From an uncultured Collinsella sp. (GTDB lineage Bacteria; Actinomycetota; Coriobacteriia; Coriobacteriales; Coriobacteriaceae): DNA of 64,000 nt. Under the pieces are notes generated by a model, which saw only the letters and a program-made list of their open reading frames with translations, made no database searches and had not been told where the DNA came from. Positions 25,653 to 34,109 of the stretch are shown here, in pieces (the first letter of the stretch is position 1; every line of letters begins with the position of its first letter). The translations under genes and the position numbers were made by a program. The stretch spans positions 62,001-126,000 of the forward strand of contig CAKUFD010000001.1 in NCBI GenBank assembly GCA_934647195.1, read 5' to 3'.

Positions 25653-26456
25653 TTAGAAAATGCCGAAGAACGCGCCAGCCAAACCGATCAACAAATAGGC
25701 GACCAGAAGATAAATAAACTTGCCCTTCTTGCTCAAATAAACATAAGAGAACAGGATGAGCAACGCAGGGAGCAACCCAGGAAGAACGCTATCGAGCACG
25801 CCCTGAAGCTGAATTGCCGATTCCCCAGAGCCGAAAGCAATCGTCGTCGAAAGCGACACGTAGTTTGCCGACATTGCCCCCATCATGAACATGCCCAAAA
25901 CGCCAGCAGCAACTGTCACCTGAGTGATAACGTTTGATTTAAGCATGGTCAACACTGAGGTGCGGCCCGTTTTGTAACCCGCCCAATAGGTGAACCATGA
26001 GATTACGATGGCAGCAATCCAGATAACCCAGTCACCGAAAATACCAAACAACACGCCACTCGTTGCCATGGGAATGAACATGGCTCGGACGATAGGACGA
26101 ATGGTCCCCCAGTGAAATGAATCACCAAATCCGGCAAAAGGACCCATGAGGCCAAGTCGAGTGTTGGTAATCAACTCTCCCGGAACATCTCCGCCATTCG
26201 CCTTTTCCTCTTCCATTGCTGTTGCAATACCGTTGATGGCCGCTCCGTAATAAGGCTCGGTAATGTAGGTGGTCATTGATCGATGCAGGGCTTCTTTCAA
26301 GCCCTCTTCATCATCCGCATACGCTTCACGCAAAGAGGGAAGCATGGAGTACATAAAGCCGAGACCGTACAAGCTCTCAAGGTTCTGAGAGAAGCGTTGA
26401 ACGAACGCTTGACGTGCCCAGCCTTTAATCAGATTGCCACGAGATACGTTAGCCAT
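25653..26456 (-). CDS. PTS mannose-family IID subunit
   Basis: This is a membrane component of a mannose/fructose/sorbose-family phosphotransferase permease, 267 residues. The N-terminal cytoplasmic part has WARQAFVQRFSQNLESLYG, MYSMLPSLR and the conserved RLGLMGPFAGFGDSFHWGT. Hydrophobic C-terminal helices end at FFGIF. It pairs with IIC from the gene directly upstream (18-base gap). AAGAG-type ribosome site precedes ATG 26456. It is part of the SDR-IIA-IIB-IIC-IID-dehydrogenase-aldolase operon. Confidence 0.94.
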   Translation of the reverse strand: MANVSRGNLIKGWARQAFVQRFSQNLESLYGLGFMYSMLPSLREAYADDEEGLKEALHRSMTTYITEPYYGAAINGIATAMEEEKANGGDVPGELITNTRLGLMGPFAGFGDSFHWGTIRPIVRAMFIPMATSGVLFGIFGDWVIWIAAIVISWFTYWAGYKTGRTSVLTMLKSNVITQVTVAAGVLGMFMMGAMSANYVSLSTTIAFGSGESAIQLQGVLDSVLPGLLPALLILFSYVYLSKKGKFIYLLVAYLLIGLAGAFFGIF

Positions 26457-26474
26457 TGTTCTCTTTCCTTCCAG

Positions 26475-27236
26475 CTAGTCTTCGTCATCGTCGTCAAGCG
26501 CAAGTTCCGGCTTCTTCGTATATGCCATGTGAAGAAAAGCAAGGCAGGCTGCAAATACGGCCATAAGCATGAGCGGGAGCTTGGCAACGACCATTAAGAA
26601 GAAACCAATGACAAAGAACGGTAAGAGTTCCCGCCCGCCGATAATCGAAATGGCCATCGTGAAGCCCAGGGCAGGGAGCATCCCTCCGACGACGGACAGA
26701 CCGTGATTAAGCCACTCGGGCATCATCGCAATAAGACCGCTCGCCGCATCGGCACCAAGGAAAGCAATCACGAAAACGGGAATGAAGCGAATAACGAGCT
26801 GCACCAACGCAGGACCCCAAATCGCATCGAAAGTAATGGCGCGGAAATTCAGCTCATCGATATGCTTCTGAGCCCTATGCCACCACATGGCGTTAAACGT
26901 TCGACGGAAGTTATCGATAAATGCTCCCAAGATGCCAAACGGAACAGCCAGGGCAACTGCAGTATTGATATCCATGCCAGTCTTCAGCGCAATGGGAATT
27001 GCGATACAGGCGGCAAGAGACTGATCGGATGGCATGTTCGCTCCAACAGCGACAGCAGACAGATATATCGTCTCGAGCGCGGCGCCGAGCAGGATACCCG
27101 TTGTCAAATCGCCATAGATAAAGCCAAAGAAGCCCCCAAGAAACAAAGGTGCTTGGCACATCATCAGAAGTGGACAATCCAGGTTGACGAGCCAATAAAC
27201 CAACGCAATAAGCGAGGCGTCAAGAATCGGGTTCAT
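26475..27236 (-). CDS. PTS mannose-family IIC subunit
   Basis: This is the sugar-translocating membrane subunit, 253 residues with about seven hydrophobic helices. Family features include CQAPLFLGGFFGFIYGD, AALETIYLSAVAVGANMPSD and LAVPFGILGAFIDNFRR. The C-terminus ends in a short acidic tail (ELALDDDDED). GAAGGGAG lies before ATG 27236. It is followed by IID. The substrate class cannot be read from the sequence; the four-subunit organisation fits mannose, sorbose or amino-sugar-type permeases. Confidence 0.94.
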   Translation of the reverse strand: MNPILDASLIALVYWLVNLDCPLLMMCQAPLFLGGFFGFIYGDLTTGILLGAALETIYLSAVAVGANMPSDQSLAACIAIPIALKTGMDINTAVALAVPFGILGAFIDNFRRTFNAMWWHRAQKHIDELNFRAITFDAIWGPALVQLVIRFIPVFVIAFLGADAASGLIAMMPEWLNHGLSVVGGMLPALGFTMAISIIGGRELLPFFVIGFFLMVVAKLPLMLMAVFAACLAFLHMAYTKKPELALDDDDED

Positions 27237-27306
27237 ATTTCTCCCTTCTTATGGATGGCTAGCCCCAGGCAGCTGGGCCCAAGCGCGCAGAACTAGCCCC
27301 TAACCC

Positions 27307-27813
27307 CTACCGAGTGGAAAACTCAGCCTTGAGCTTGTCGTAAATGGGCTGAAATGCAGCGGGCTTTTCGTCGGGAACCATCTGGAGAATGACTTTGACT
27401 CCGCGGTCCTGAATCCCCTTGATCAAATCGAGTTCATCATTGCTGAGGTTTACCGACTTATATGCAATCTTGCGATCTTCACGGCCGGGAACCTGACCAA
27501 TAACAAGCTCTTTGATTGGGAAACCGTTCTCCGCCGCCCTGGCTGCCGTCTCGATGTACTTGAACAGAACGAGCACGCGACCCGTACCGAATTGCTTCTC
27601 CTCCCAACGGGTCATTGCGCGGTCGAAAGAATTGACAACAACTTTTACGCCTTGAGGAGCAGCTAACTTGAGCAGCTGCTTCTGGAAGTCATCCATCGAA
27701 GTCTCATCGTCAATAATTACAATTTTTGAAATGTTGAGAATCTTTACCCATTTAGTTGCTACCTGTCCGTGAATAAGTCTGTAGTCGATCCTCGTTGCAA
27801 TGATGTCGGCCAT
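27307..27813 (-). CDS. PTS mannose-family IIB subunit
   Basis: This cytosolic phosphocarrier has 168 residues. It begins MADIIATRIDYRLIHGQVAT; the His in RLIHGQV receives phosphate from IIA and passes it to the sugar. The frame is open upstream, but ATG 27813 follows GAGGAGGA, is 1 base after the IIA stop, and starts the conserved domain. A 70-base gap separates it from IIC, longer than elsewhere in the operon. Confidence 0.93.
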   Translation of the reverse strand: MADIIATRIDYRLIHGQVATKWVKILNISKIVIIDDETSMDDFQKQLLKLAAPQGVKVVVNSFDRAMTRWEEKQFGTGRVLVLFKYIETAARAAENGFPIKELVIGQVPGREDRKIAYKSVNLSNDELDLIKGIQDRGVKVILQMVPDEKPAAFQPIYDKLKAEFSTR

Positions 27814-27814
27814 C

Positions 27815-28258
27815 CTACTCGTCCTCCTCGTCATCGTCACCGTCATTACCAAGCTGTGCAAACAGCTCTTCAACGTTTTTTATGCTGTCCGGAACGCACT
27901 GAACAAGATGGCAGCAAAGCTCAGCAGGAGACATGAATGCCCTATTCACCGCAGCTTCGATTGCCATTGCAACGCTCAAGCCCGTAACGGCATGAATCGG
28001 CCGTTTCTGCGCGATACGCATTACGGTGTTGAAGGGGGTTCCACCCATAATGTCAATGAGAATTACGGCGTTATCGCCGTAATGGTCGAGCCATACCTCA
28101 ATCTGCTTTTGGTAAACATCTGGGTCCGCACCAAGATTCAAAGCAAGCGCATCGATATCGACCTGCTCTCCCGCCAACATCTCAACGGTATCAAGCATCC
28201 CCTCGCAACAAGCACCATGAGAAACAAATAGCAATCCCATACGCTGGCGTTCACTCAT
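27815..28258 (-). CDS. PTS mannose-family IIA subunit
   Basis: This cytosolic phosphocarrier has 147 residues. LLFVSHGACCEGML places the phospho-accepting His near residue 14. DIMGGTPFNTVMRIA is the typical family segment. The C-terminus is unusually acidic (DDDEEDE). It takes phosphate from HPr and passes it to IIB directly downstream. GAGGAG precedes ATG 28258, and the SDR gene ends 11 bases upstream. Confidence 0.93.
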   Translation of the reverse strand: MSERQRMGLLFVSHGACCEGMLDTVEMLAGEQVDIDALALNLGADPDVYQKQIEVWLDHYGDNAVILIDIMGGTPFNTVMRIAQKRPIHAVTGLSVAMAIEAAVNRAFMSPAELCCHLVQCVPDSIKNVEELFAQLGNDGDDDEEDE

Positions 28259-28269
28259 GAAAAACTCCT

Positions 28270-29031
28270 CTACAGAAGAAGACCACCCGTGGTGTCGAGC
28301 GTCGAACCGACAATTTCCGAAGAACGCTCCGAAAGCAGAAATGCAACGATGTTGCCCAGTTGATGAGGAGTCGTAAATTTCTTGCTAGGCAGCTTCAGGC
28401 GCCGGGCCTCATTTTCAGGCGTCGGATCGTCATAGTGCGTCTTCGCTGTTGCCACGTAGCCGGGCATAATTCCGTTGAAAACAATGCCTTCATCAGCAAC
28501 CTCCCTACTAATGCTGCGTGTAAAACCAATACCCGCAGCCTTATAGGTCGCATAATCGTAGCCATGCTTATGACCGGAAGACACCGCCGATTTTGAAATA
28601 ACGTTTACTGCACGGCCGGGCTTCTTAACCTGCTGACGATGAACGATGAATTCGCGGCTTGCCAAAAATGCACTAACCATGTTGAGCTGATTTGCTCGAT
28701 CCCAATCTGCGAGCGTGATGTCCGCTGGCGCCTTAAACGAAATACCGCCGCCCACGTTATTAACGAGGCCGTCAACGCCACCAAACTTCTCAATTACAAT
28801 TGAGAATGTCGCTTTAACTGATTCTTCGCTCGTTGCATCATAAGCGATGGGAAATACACATGCCCCTGTTTTCCCCTCGAGGTCAGCAGCGGTTTTCTTT
28901 GCACCCTCGTAATCGCGATCGGCGATTACGACCGTTGCCCCCTCCTCAGCAAGCACCGTAGAGATGCCAGCACCGATTCCAGCGCCACCACCGGTAACGA
29001 TAATGACCTTATCTTTCAGTCCCAGATCCAT
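28270..29031 (-). CDS. Short-chain dehydrogenase/reductase
   Basis: This classical SDR has 253 residues and NAD(P) dependence. The Rossmann loop is TGGGAGIGAGIS, the NNVGGG motif follows, the catalytic Ser lies in ISKSAVSSG, and YATYK supplies the Tyr and Lys. The Asp in VVIADRDYEG suggests NAD(H) preference. It is the first gene of the operon, transcribed from a promoter divergent from the DeoR-type gene. It may oxidise or reduce a sugar phosphate between ketose and polyol; that role is inferred from context only. Confidence 0.9.
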   Translation of the reverse strand: MDLGLKDKVIIVTGGGAGIGAGISTVLAEEGATVVIADRDYEGAKKTAADLEGKTGACVFPIAYDATSEESVKATFSIVIEKFGGVDGLVNNVGGGISFKAPADITLADWDRANQLNMVSAFLASREFIVHRQQVKKPGRAVNVISKSAVSSGHKHGYDYATYKAAGIGFTRSISREVADEGIVFNGIMPGYVATAKTHYDDPTPENEARRLKLPSKKFTTPHQLGNIVAFLLSERSSEIVGSTLDTTGGLLL

Positions 29032-29242
29032 GCTTCCCTCCTTTGATATTAGCTATTGATTTAACAACGCGTCTTGTTGTCTCAACGATTACTATACGCA
29101 CTATGGTTGTTTTTTCAACAATTATTTTGCTAAATAATTTTTATTTCGCTAAGCGGCACATTCAAAGCAACAAAGTTGTTTGGTTATAGTATTGTTGAAG
29201 TAACAAAGGATGACCTATCAGGACATTTCGAAGAGAGTTCAA
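29032..29242. promoter_or_regulatory. Divergent promoter region with four AACAA/TTGTT dyads
   Basis: The minus promoter (for SDR-PTS) has TTGAAA (29113-29118) and TATAGT (29091-29096) with 16 bp between. The plus promoter has TATAGT at 29185-29190. Dyads of AACAA and TTGTT occur at 29063-29078, 29107-29121, 29169-29180 and 29192-29206. They overlap the -35 or start regions of both promoters. The pattern fits binding by the adjacent DeoR-type regulator. Confidence 0.72.
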
Positions 29243-30001
29243 ATGAACATGGAGCAACGCCGCGAAGCTCTGGCGGCACTCATCAACAACGAAGGCACCA
29301 TTTCCTTCGCGAACATTAAAAAACACTTTTCTGACGTTTCGGAAATGACGCTGCGCACAGACCTAAAGACTCTTGATCAAGAACGCAAAATCGTGCGTAT
29401 CCACGGAGGCGCTCGCTCCGTTGATTACGTAGTCGGCGTTGACGGGCTTCAAGATAGCCACCGCGATCGCAACGTTGAATCGAAAACGCTCATCGCGCAA
29501 AAGGCCGCCAAGCTCGTTCGTCCCAATTCAACCATCTTTGTTGATTCCGGATCAACTACGGAAGCACTTTGCAATCATATGCCGAACAGCAATATCCAGG
29601 TGTTTGCAAGCAACATCCCATGTATTCTTGCCCTCTCTCACAAGGAAAGCATTCAGACATATCTCATTGGTGGAAAGGTGTCTCCCCTTACCTTGGGAAT
29701 TCGTGGAAGCGACGCGCTCGTACAACTGCAGCGCCTCAGCTTTGATCAGACCTTCCTCGGGGTATCCGCATACCAACACGGCGTTGGATTCAGCTGCGGA
29801 TCCGATGACGAGGCAGCAATAAAACGCTATTGCACCAATAATGCCGGACAAGTAATTGCCTTACTCGATTCAAGCAAAATCGATTATCGCAGCACATTTC
29901 ACGTCTGCGATCTTGAAGATATAGATATCGTTGTCGGAGATGGCAAACTTCCTCCTGATTTTCTGGCTGAGTGCCATGAAGCCGGGATTGAAGTTCTGTA
30001 A
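29243..30001 (+). CDS. DeoR/GlpR-family transcriptional regulator
   Basis: This sugar-phosphate-responsive repressor has about 252 residues. The N-terminal winged helix (EQRREALAALINNEGTISFA ... MTLRTDLKTLDQERKIVRIHGG) is typical of DeoR. The C-terminal sensor domain shows IFVDSGSTTEALCNH and FLGVSAYQHGVGFSC. ATG 29243 starts the family-typical MNMEQRRE; the upstream ATG 29210 touches its only possible ribosome site. It is divergent from the SDR-PTS operon and very likely its repressor, released by a pathway phosphate ester. Confidence 0.9.
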   Translation: MNMEQRREALAALINNEGTISFANIKKHFSDVSEMTLRTDLKTLDQERKIVRIHGGARSVDYVVGVDGLQDSHRDRNVESKTLIAQKAAKLVRPNSTIFVDSGSTTEALCNHMPNSNIQVFASNIPCILALSHKESIQTYLIGGKVSPLTLGIRGSDALVQLQRLSFDQTFLGVSAYQHGVGFSCGSDDEAAIKRYCTNNAGQVIALLDSSKIDYRSTFHVCDLEDIDIVVGDGKLPPDFLAECHEAGIEVL

Positions 30002-30074
30002 TCCGGCATCAATCGCACCAACCCAAATCGGAGAAGAGCGCACTTCTATAAATAGCCACTTTTTCTAATTAATT

Positions 30075-31931
30075 TTACTCCCCCACGGCCCACTGGCTGT
30101 TGTACAGTCCGGCATAGAATCCATCGGCGGCAAGCAGCTCTTCATGCGTGCCGTGCTCGATAATCTGACCGTCGCGCATGACAAGAATGCAATCTGCATT
30201 GCGGATAGTGCTCAGACGATGCGCCACCACAAAGCTCGTACGGCCGGCCATGAGCTCGTCAAACGCCGCCTGAACCTGCAGCTCGGTGCGGGTATCGATA
30301 CTCGAGGTCGCCTCATCCAGCAAAAGGATCGCCGGGTCGGTAAGCATCACGCGCGCGATGCACAAAAGCTGCTTTTGGCCCTGGCTAAACGTACCGCCAT
30401 CCTCGCCGATCATGGTGTCATACCCTTGCGGCAGCTGACGAATAAACCTGTCGGCATGCGCGCGACGAGCCGCCTCGATCACCTGCTCGCGCGTGGCATC
30501 TGCACGGCCATACGCGATGTTCTCGTGCACCGTGCCCTCGAACAGCCAGCTGTCCTGCAGCACCATGCCAAAGCTACGGCGCAGGCTCGCGCGCGTGTAC
30601 TCGCGCGAAGAGCGCCCGTCCACGGCAATCTCGCCAGCGTCGATATCGTAAAAACGCAGCAGCAAGTTGATAAGCGTCGTCTTGCCGCATCCCGTGGGGC
30701 CAACCAGGGCAAAGCGACGTCCCGGCTGAGCATCGATGCAAATGTCCTGCAAGAGCTTGCGGTCGGGCACATAGGAAAAGTCGACATGCTTGAACTGAAC
30801 TTCGCCGCGCGGCGTAGTAAGTTCCACGGCATCGGCAGCATCCGGCGTCTCCTCGCCAGCATCAAGCAGCGAGAATACACGACGCGCGGAAGCATACGCC
30901 GTCTGAATCTGCGTAATGACGCTCGTCACCTCGTTAAACGGCTTGGTGTACTGGTTCGCATAGCTCAAGAATGTCTGAACCTGGCCCACCGTCAGGCGCG
31001 CCGGCACGCCGGTGATAACACCTGCGCAGCCAATCACCGCAACCACCGCGTAGATAATGTTGTTGATAAAACGCGTCCCGGGGTTCGAGAGCGAACTCAT
31101 AAACTGCGCGTGCTCGCCTGCTGTATACAACTGTGCGTTGAGCTCATCAAAGCGCTGCTTAGCATGCGAACCATAAGCAAACGCGTCGACCAGCTTCTGC
31201 TCGCCCACGTACTCCTCGATATGCCCGCCAAGCTGACCCTGAATGCTCTGCTGGGCCGCAAAACTCTTGTTGGAAAGCTTGGCGATAAGCCCTGCCGCAA
31301 AAATGGACAGCGGTGTCACAAGCACCACCACAATAGCCATGGGAACCGAGATGGACAACATGAACACAAGCGTGCCCACGATAGTCACCACGCCTCCAAA
31401 CAGCTGGGTAAAACCTTGGAGCAGGCCGTCACCCACCTGGTCAACGTCGTTTACCACACGGCTGATAAGATCGCCATGCGCGTGGGAATCGATAAACGAA
31501 AGGGGCATGCGGGAGAGCTTGTCAGATGCTTCCATACGCATGTCGCGCACCGTCTCGTAAGACAGACGATTTACGCAATAGCCCTGGATCCACTGGAAGA
31601 CCGCGGCGAGCACCACCACGATAGCAAGCTTGACGATGATTGGAGCGAGCGCGGCAAAGTCCACTCTGCCCGCATCCACGATGCAATCGATACCCTGGCC
31701 AATCAGGATAGGCGTATAGAGCTGGAGCGTCACAGAAATAGCGGCAGATATGAACGATATGACGAAAGACGCCATGTGAGGACGCACATAGGAAAGAAGG
31801 CGACGCGTAACCTCGCCCGCCGGCATCGGAGGAACGTTGCGCTCAGGCCCTCCCAGGTCATTGAGGCTGTCGTTGCCCGAGACGCTCGCCGTCACCGTCG
31901 CGACCGAACCGGTAGATGCGTAAGGATTCAT
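30075..31931 (-). CDS. ABC exporter half-transporter (canonical NBD)
   Basis: This protein has 618 residues: an N-terminal tail, a six-helix exporter domain (about 50-350) and an NBD (about 380-610). Walker A is GPTGCGKTT, the signature FSQGQKQ, Walker B AILLLDEATSSID with the catalytic Glu. It starts directly after the stop of the partner gene (TAG then ATG), with AAAGGGGG inside the upstream gene. The pair forms a heterodimeric exporter of unknown substrate. It converges with the DeoR-type gene. Confidence 0.93.
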   Translation of the reverse strand: MNPYASTGSVATVTASVSGNDSLNDLGGPERNVPPMPAGEVTRRLLSYVRPHMASFVISFISAAISVTLQLYTPILIGQGIDCIVDAGRVDFAALAPIIVKLAIVVVLAAVFQWIQGYCVNRLSYETVRDMRMEASDKLSRMPLSFIDSHAHGDLISRVVNDVDQVGDGLLQGFTQLFGGVVTIVGTLVFMLSISVPMAIVVVLVTPLSIFAAGLIAKLSNKSFAAQQSIQGQLGGHIEEYVGEQKLVDAFAYGSHAKQRFDELNAQLYTAGEHAQFMSSLSNPGTRFINNIIYAVVAVIGCAGVITGVPARLTVGQVQTFLSYANQYTKPFNEVTSVITQIQTAYASARRVFSLLDAGEETPDAADAVELTTPRGEVQFKHVDFSYVPDRKLLQDICIDAQPGRRFALVGPTGCGKTTLINLLLRFYDIDAGEIAVDGRSSREYTRASLRRSFGMVLQDSWLFEGTVHENIAYGRADATREQVIEAARRAHADRFIRQLPQGYDTMIGEDGGTFSQGQKQLLCIARVMLTDPAILLLDEATSSIDTRTELQVQAAFDELMAGRTSFVVAHRLSTIRNADCILVMRDGQIIEHGTHEELLAADGFYAGLYNSQWAVGE

Positions 31932-33722
31932 CTAGCACACCCCCTTTACGGATGCGGACTCGTCATGCTTGAACTGTGAGAGGCAGATCTCGCGGTAAAG
32001 CTCGCACGTCTCAAAGAGCTCCTCGTGCGTGCCCAGGCCCGCCACGGCACCATGGCTCAACACGCAGATCATATCGGCGCCACGCACCGTGGAGACGCGC
32101 TGCGAAACGATAACCGTTGTAAGCGGCAGCCCTCCGCTCGCACGCCCCTCCTCGCTGCGACGCTTAACAGCGCGGCGCAATGCGGCGTCGGTCTTAAAAT
32201 CAAGCGCCGAGGCAGAATCATCCATAATGAGGATGAGCGGGTTGCCTACAAGGGCGCGAGCGATGGTCAAACGCTGGCGCTGACCGCCCGAGAAGTTCTT
32301 GCCGCCCGCTTCCACCGGGCTATCGAGCCCTTGGGGCATCTTGCGCACGAACTCCGCCGCTTGCGCCACCTCGAGCGCCCGCCACAGGCCCTCATCCGAA
32401 GCCTCGGCGTCGCGCCACTGCAAATTGGAGCGAATGGTTCCCGTAACGAGCGAAGCGCGCTGCGGAACAATGCCTACCACCCGGCGCAACTGCTCAAGCG
32501 GCCACGCACGCACATCCTTGCCCATCACGCGTACAGCACCCGACGTGGCGTCGTACAGGCGAGGTATGAGCGAGACCATAGTCGACTTGCCCGAACCCGT
32601 ACCACCGATAATGCCGAGCGTTCCGCCGATCGGCAGACCGAGCGTCACACCGTCCACGGCGGCGGCAGCGCCCTCGCCAAAAGCAAACGACGCGTGGTCA
32701 AACTCCAAAGCAGGCGTGTCCCCCGCCCCATCTACGCAAGGCAGCTTCACCATCTCATTGCCCGCATCGGTAATGCTCGGACGCGCATGAAGCACCTCAT
32801 TGACACGGGAAGCCGAGGCGCTCGCCTTGGTGAAGACCACTACGAGGTTCGCCACGTATACGATGGAAAGCAGCGTCTGCGTCATGTAGTTTACGAAGGC
32901 GATAACCTGGCCCTGCGAGAGATTGCCTACGTTAACCTGAATGCCGCCAGCCCACAGAATGGCGCAAACAGCCAGGTTCATCACCAAAAACGTCACGGGA
33001 TTGAGCGTTGAGGACAGGCGCCCCACGGCGATCGCCGTCTGCGCTTGATCGGCCGCAGCCTCGTGGAAGCGCTTTCGCTCATGCTCTTCGCGCACAAAGG
33101 CGCGTACCACGCGCACGCCCGAAAGCCCTTCGCGACAAATAAGCGCGATACGGTCGAGTTTTTGCTGCATCTGCTTAAAATACGGCACGCAACGCGCCAT
33201 CACAATCCAAAAGACAACACCGATAAGCGGCGTGGAGACCAGGAAGATGAGTCCGAGCTTCACATCGATAAGCAGCGCGGCAACCATGGAGCCAATCGCC
33301 AAAAACGGCCAGCGAATCAACTGGCGCACGCCCAAGGCCACGGCAAGCTGCACCTGGTTGACGTCGTTGGTAATACGCGTGATGAGCGAAGGCGTGCCAA
33401 AGCGGTCGAGTTCGGCATAAGAGAGCTCGTTGATATGCTCGTAAAGCTCTCCGCGAATAACCGTTCCCATACCTTGCGATGCGAGCGCTGCCATCTTCTG
33501 ACAAACAAGCGTGAACAGGATGCCCAAAGCAGCCATTGCAATCAGCAGCAAACCGTACATAACCACAGCATGGACATCGCGCGCACCCACGCCGCGATCG
33601 ATCATGCGAGCGATAGCAAGGGGCGTGAATAGGTCGAACAAGACCTCGATCAACTTGCAGGCAGGGCCAACAACAAAGTACTTTCGATACGGCCCGGAAT
33701 AACGTCTAAGCAGCTCAAGCAT
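31932..33722 (-). CDS. ABC exporter half-transporter (degenerate NBD)
   Basis: This 596-residue partner of the protein at 30075-31931 is first in the operon. The membrane domain covers about 1-310 and the NBD about 345-585. Walker A is intact (GGTGSGKST), the signature is FSGGQRQR, but Walker B reads LILIMDDSASALD, with Asp in place of the catalytic Glu. This is the same division of labour as the 4036-7735 pair, so the window carries two independent heterodimeric exporters. No regulator sits beside this one. Confidence 0.93.
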   Translation of the reverse strand: MLELLRRYSGPYRKYFVVGPACKLIEVLFDLFTPLAIARMIDRGVGARDVHAVVMYGLLLIAMAALGILFTLVCQKMAALASQGMGTVIRGELYEHINELSYAELDRFGTPSLITRITNDVNQVQLAVALGVRQLIRWPFLAIGSMVAALLIDVKLGLIFLVSTPLIGVVFWIVMARCVPYFKQMQQKLDRIALICREGLSGVRVVRAFVREEHERKRFHEAAADQAQTAIAVGRLSSTLNPVTFLVMNLAVCAILWAGGIQVNVGNLSQGQVIAFVNYMTQTLLSIVYVANLVVVFTKASASASRVNEVLHARPSITDAGNEMVKLPCVDGAGDTPALEFDHASFAFGEGAAAAVDGVTLGLPIGGTLGIIGGTGSGKSTMVSLIPRLYDATSGAVRVMGKDVRAWPLEQLRRVVGIVPQRASLVTGTIRSNLQWRDAEASDEGLWRALEVAQAAEFVRKMPQGLDSPVEAGGKNFSGGQRQRLTIARALVGNPLILIMDDSASALDFKTDAALRRAVKRRSEEGRASGGLPLTTVIVSQRVSTVRGADMICVLSHGAVAGLGTHEELFETCELYREICLSQFKHDESASVKGVC

Positions 33723-33902
33723 GCGCAGCGCTTCCCTTTCGTTTCACGACAACATGGCCCGCCGACATACGGCAAGCAGCGAACACCAACAGCGCTGCGG
33801 ACTTGCGCGATGGCTCACGAGGTCATGATAGAACAATTAGGTAAACAGGCGGTAACGAAAGATGCACCTTATGCCTTCGCAGGGCGGCGACTTTCGGCAT
33901 GA

Positions 33903-34022
33903 AAAAAGCCGTATGCGCTCGATGGATCCGGATGCCCGTCAGAGGCTCCTTATGGCTGCTTCCTCCCGGACCTGACCAGATTCGGAACATATCGTCACCC
34001 GAACCCATCGAGCGCGCACGGC
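33903..34022 (-). ncRNA. ffs: Signal recognition particle RNA (small bacterial type)
   Basis: The minus strand carries the SRP RNA core GTCAGGTCCGGGAGGAAGCA with the GGAA-type apical region. The ends pair over 18 positions (33908-33925 with 34005-34022), closing a single long hairpin of about 115 nt. A T6 run immediately follows the 3' end, giving factor-independent termination. It is the RNA partner of Ffh in co-translational membrane targeting. The rest of the 33723-34109 gap holds only its promoter. Confidence 0.96.
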
Positions 34023-34033
34023 GCTGTTGTTAT

Positions 34034-34062
34034 ATAGTAGCCGCTCCCCCGCCTCACGTCCA
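34034..34062 (-). promoter_or_regulatory. Promoter of ffs
   Basis: On the minus strand TGGACG (34057-34062) and TACTAT (34034-34039) are separated by exactly 17 bp, placing the start a few bases before the SRP RNA 5' stem. Confidence 0.65.
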
Positions 34063-34109
34063 TATCTTCATGAGAGGCACGCGAGACGAAAGAGCGGGAT
34101 AGAGAAAAG

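Noticed and set aside
30144-31979. 611-residue open frame antisense to the ABC exporter
   Set aside because: It mirrors a clear ABC gene on the other strand, has biased composition and no recognisable domain.
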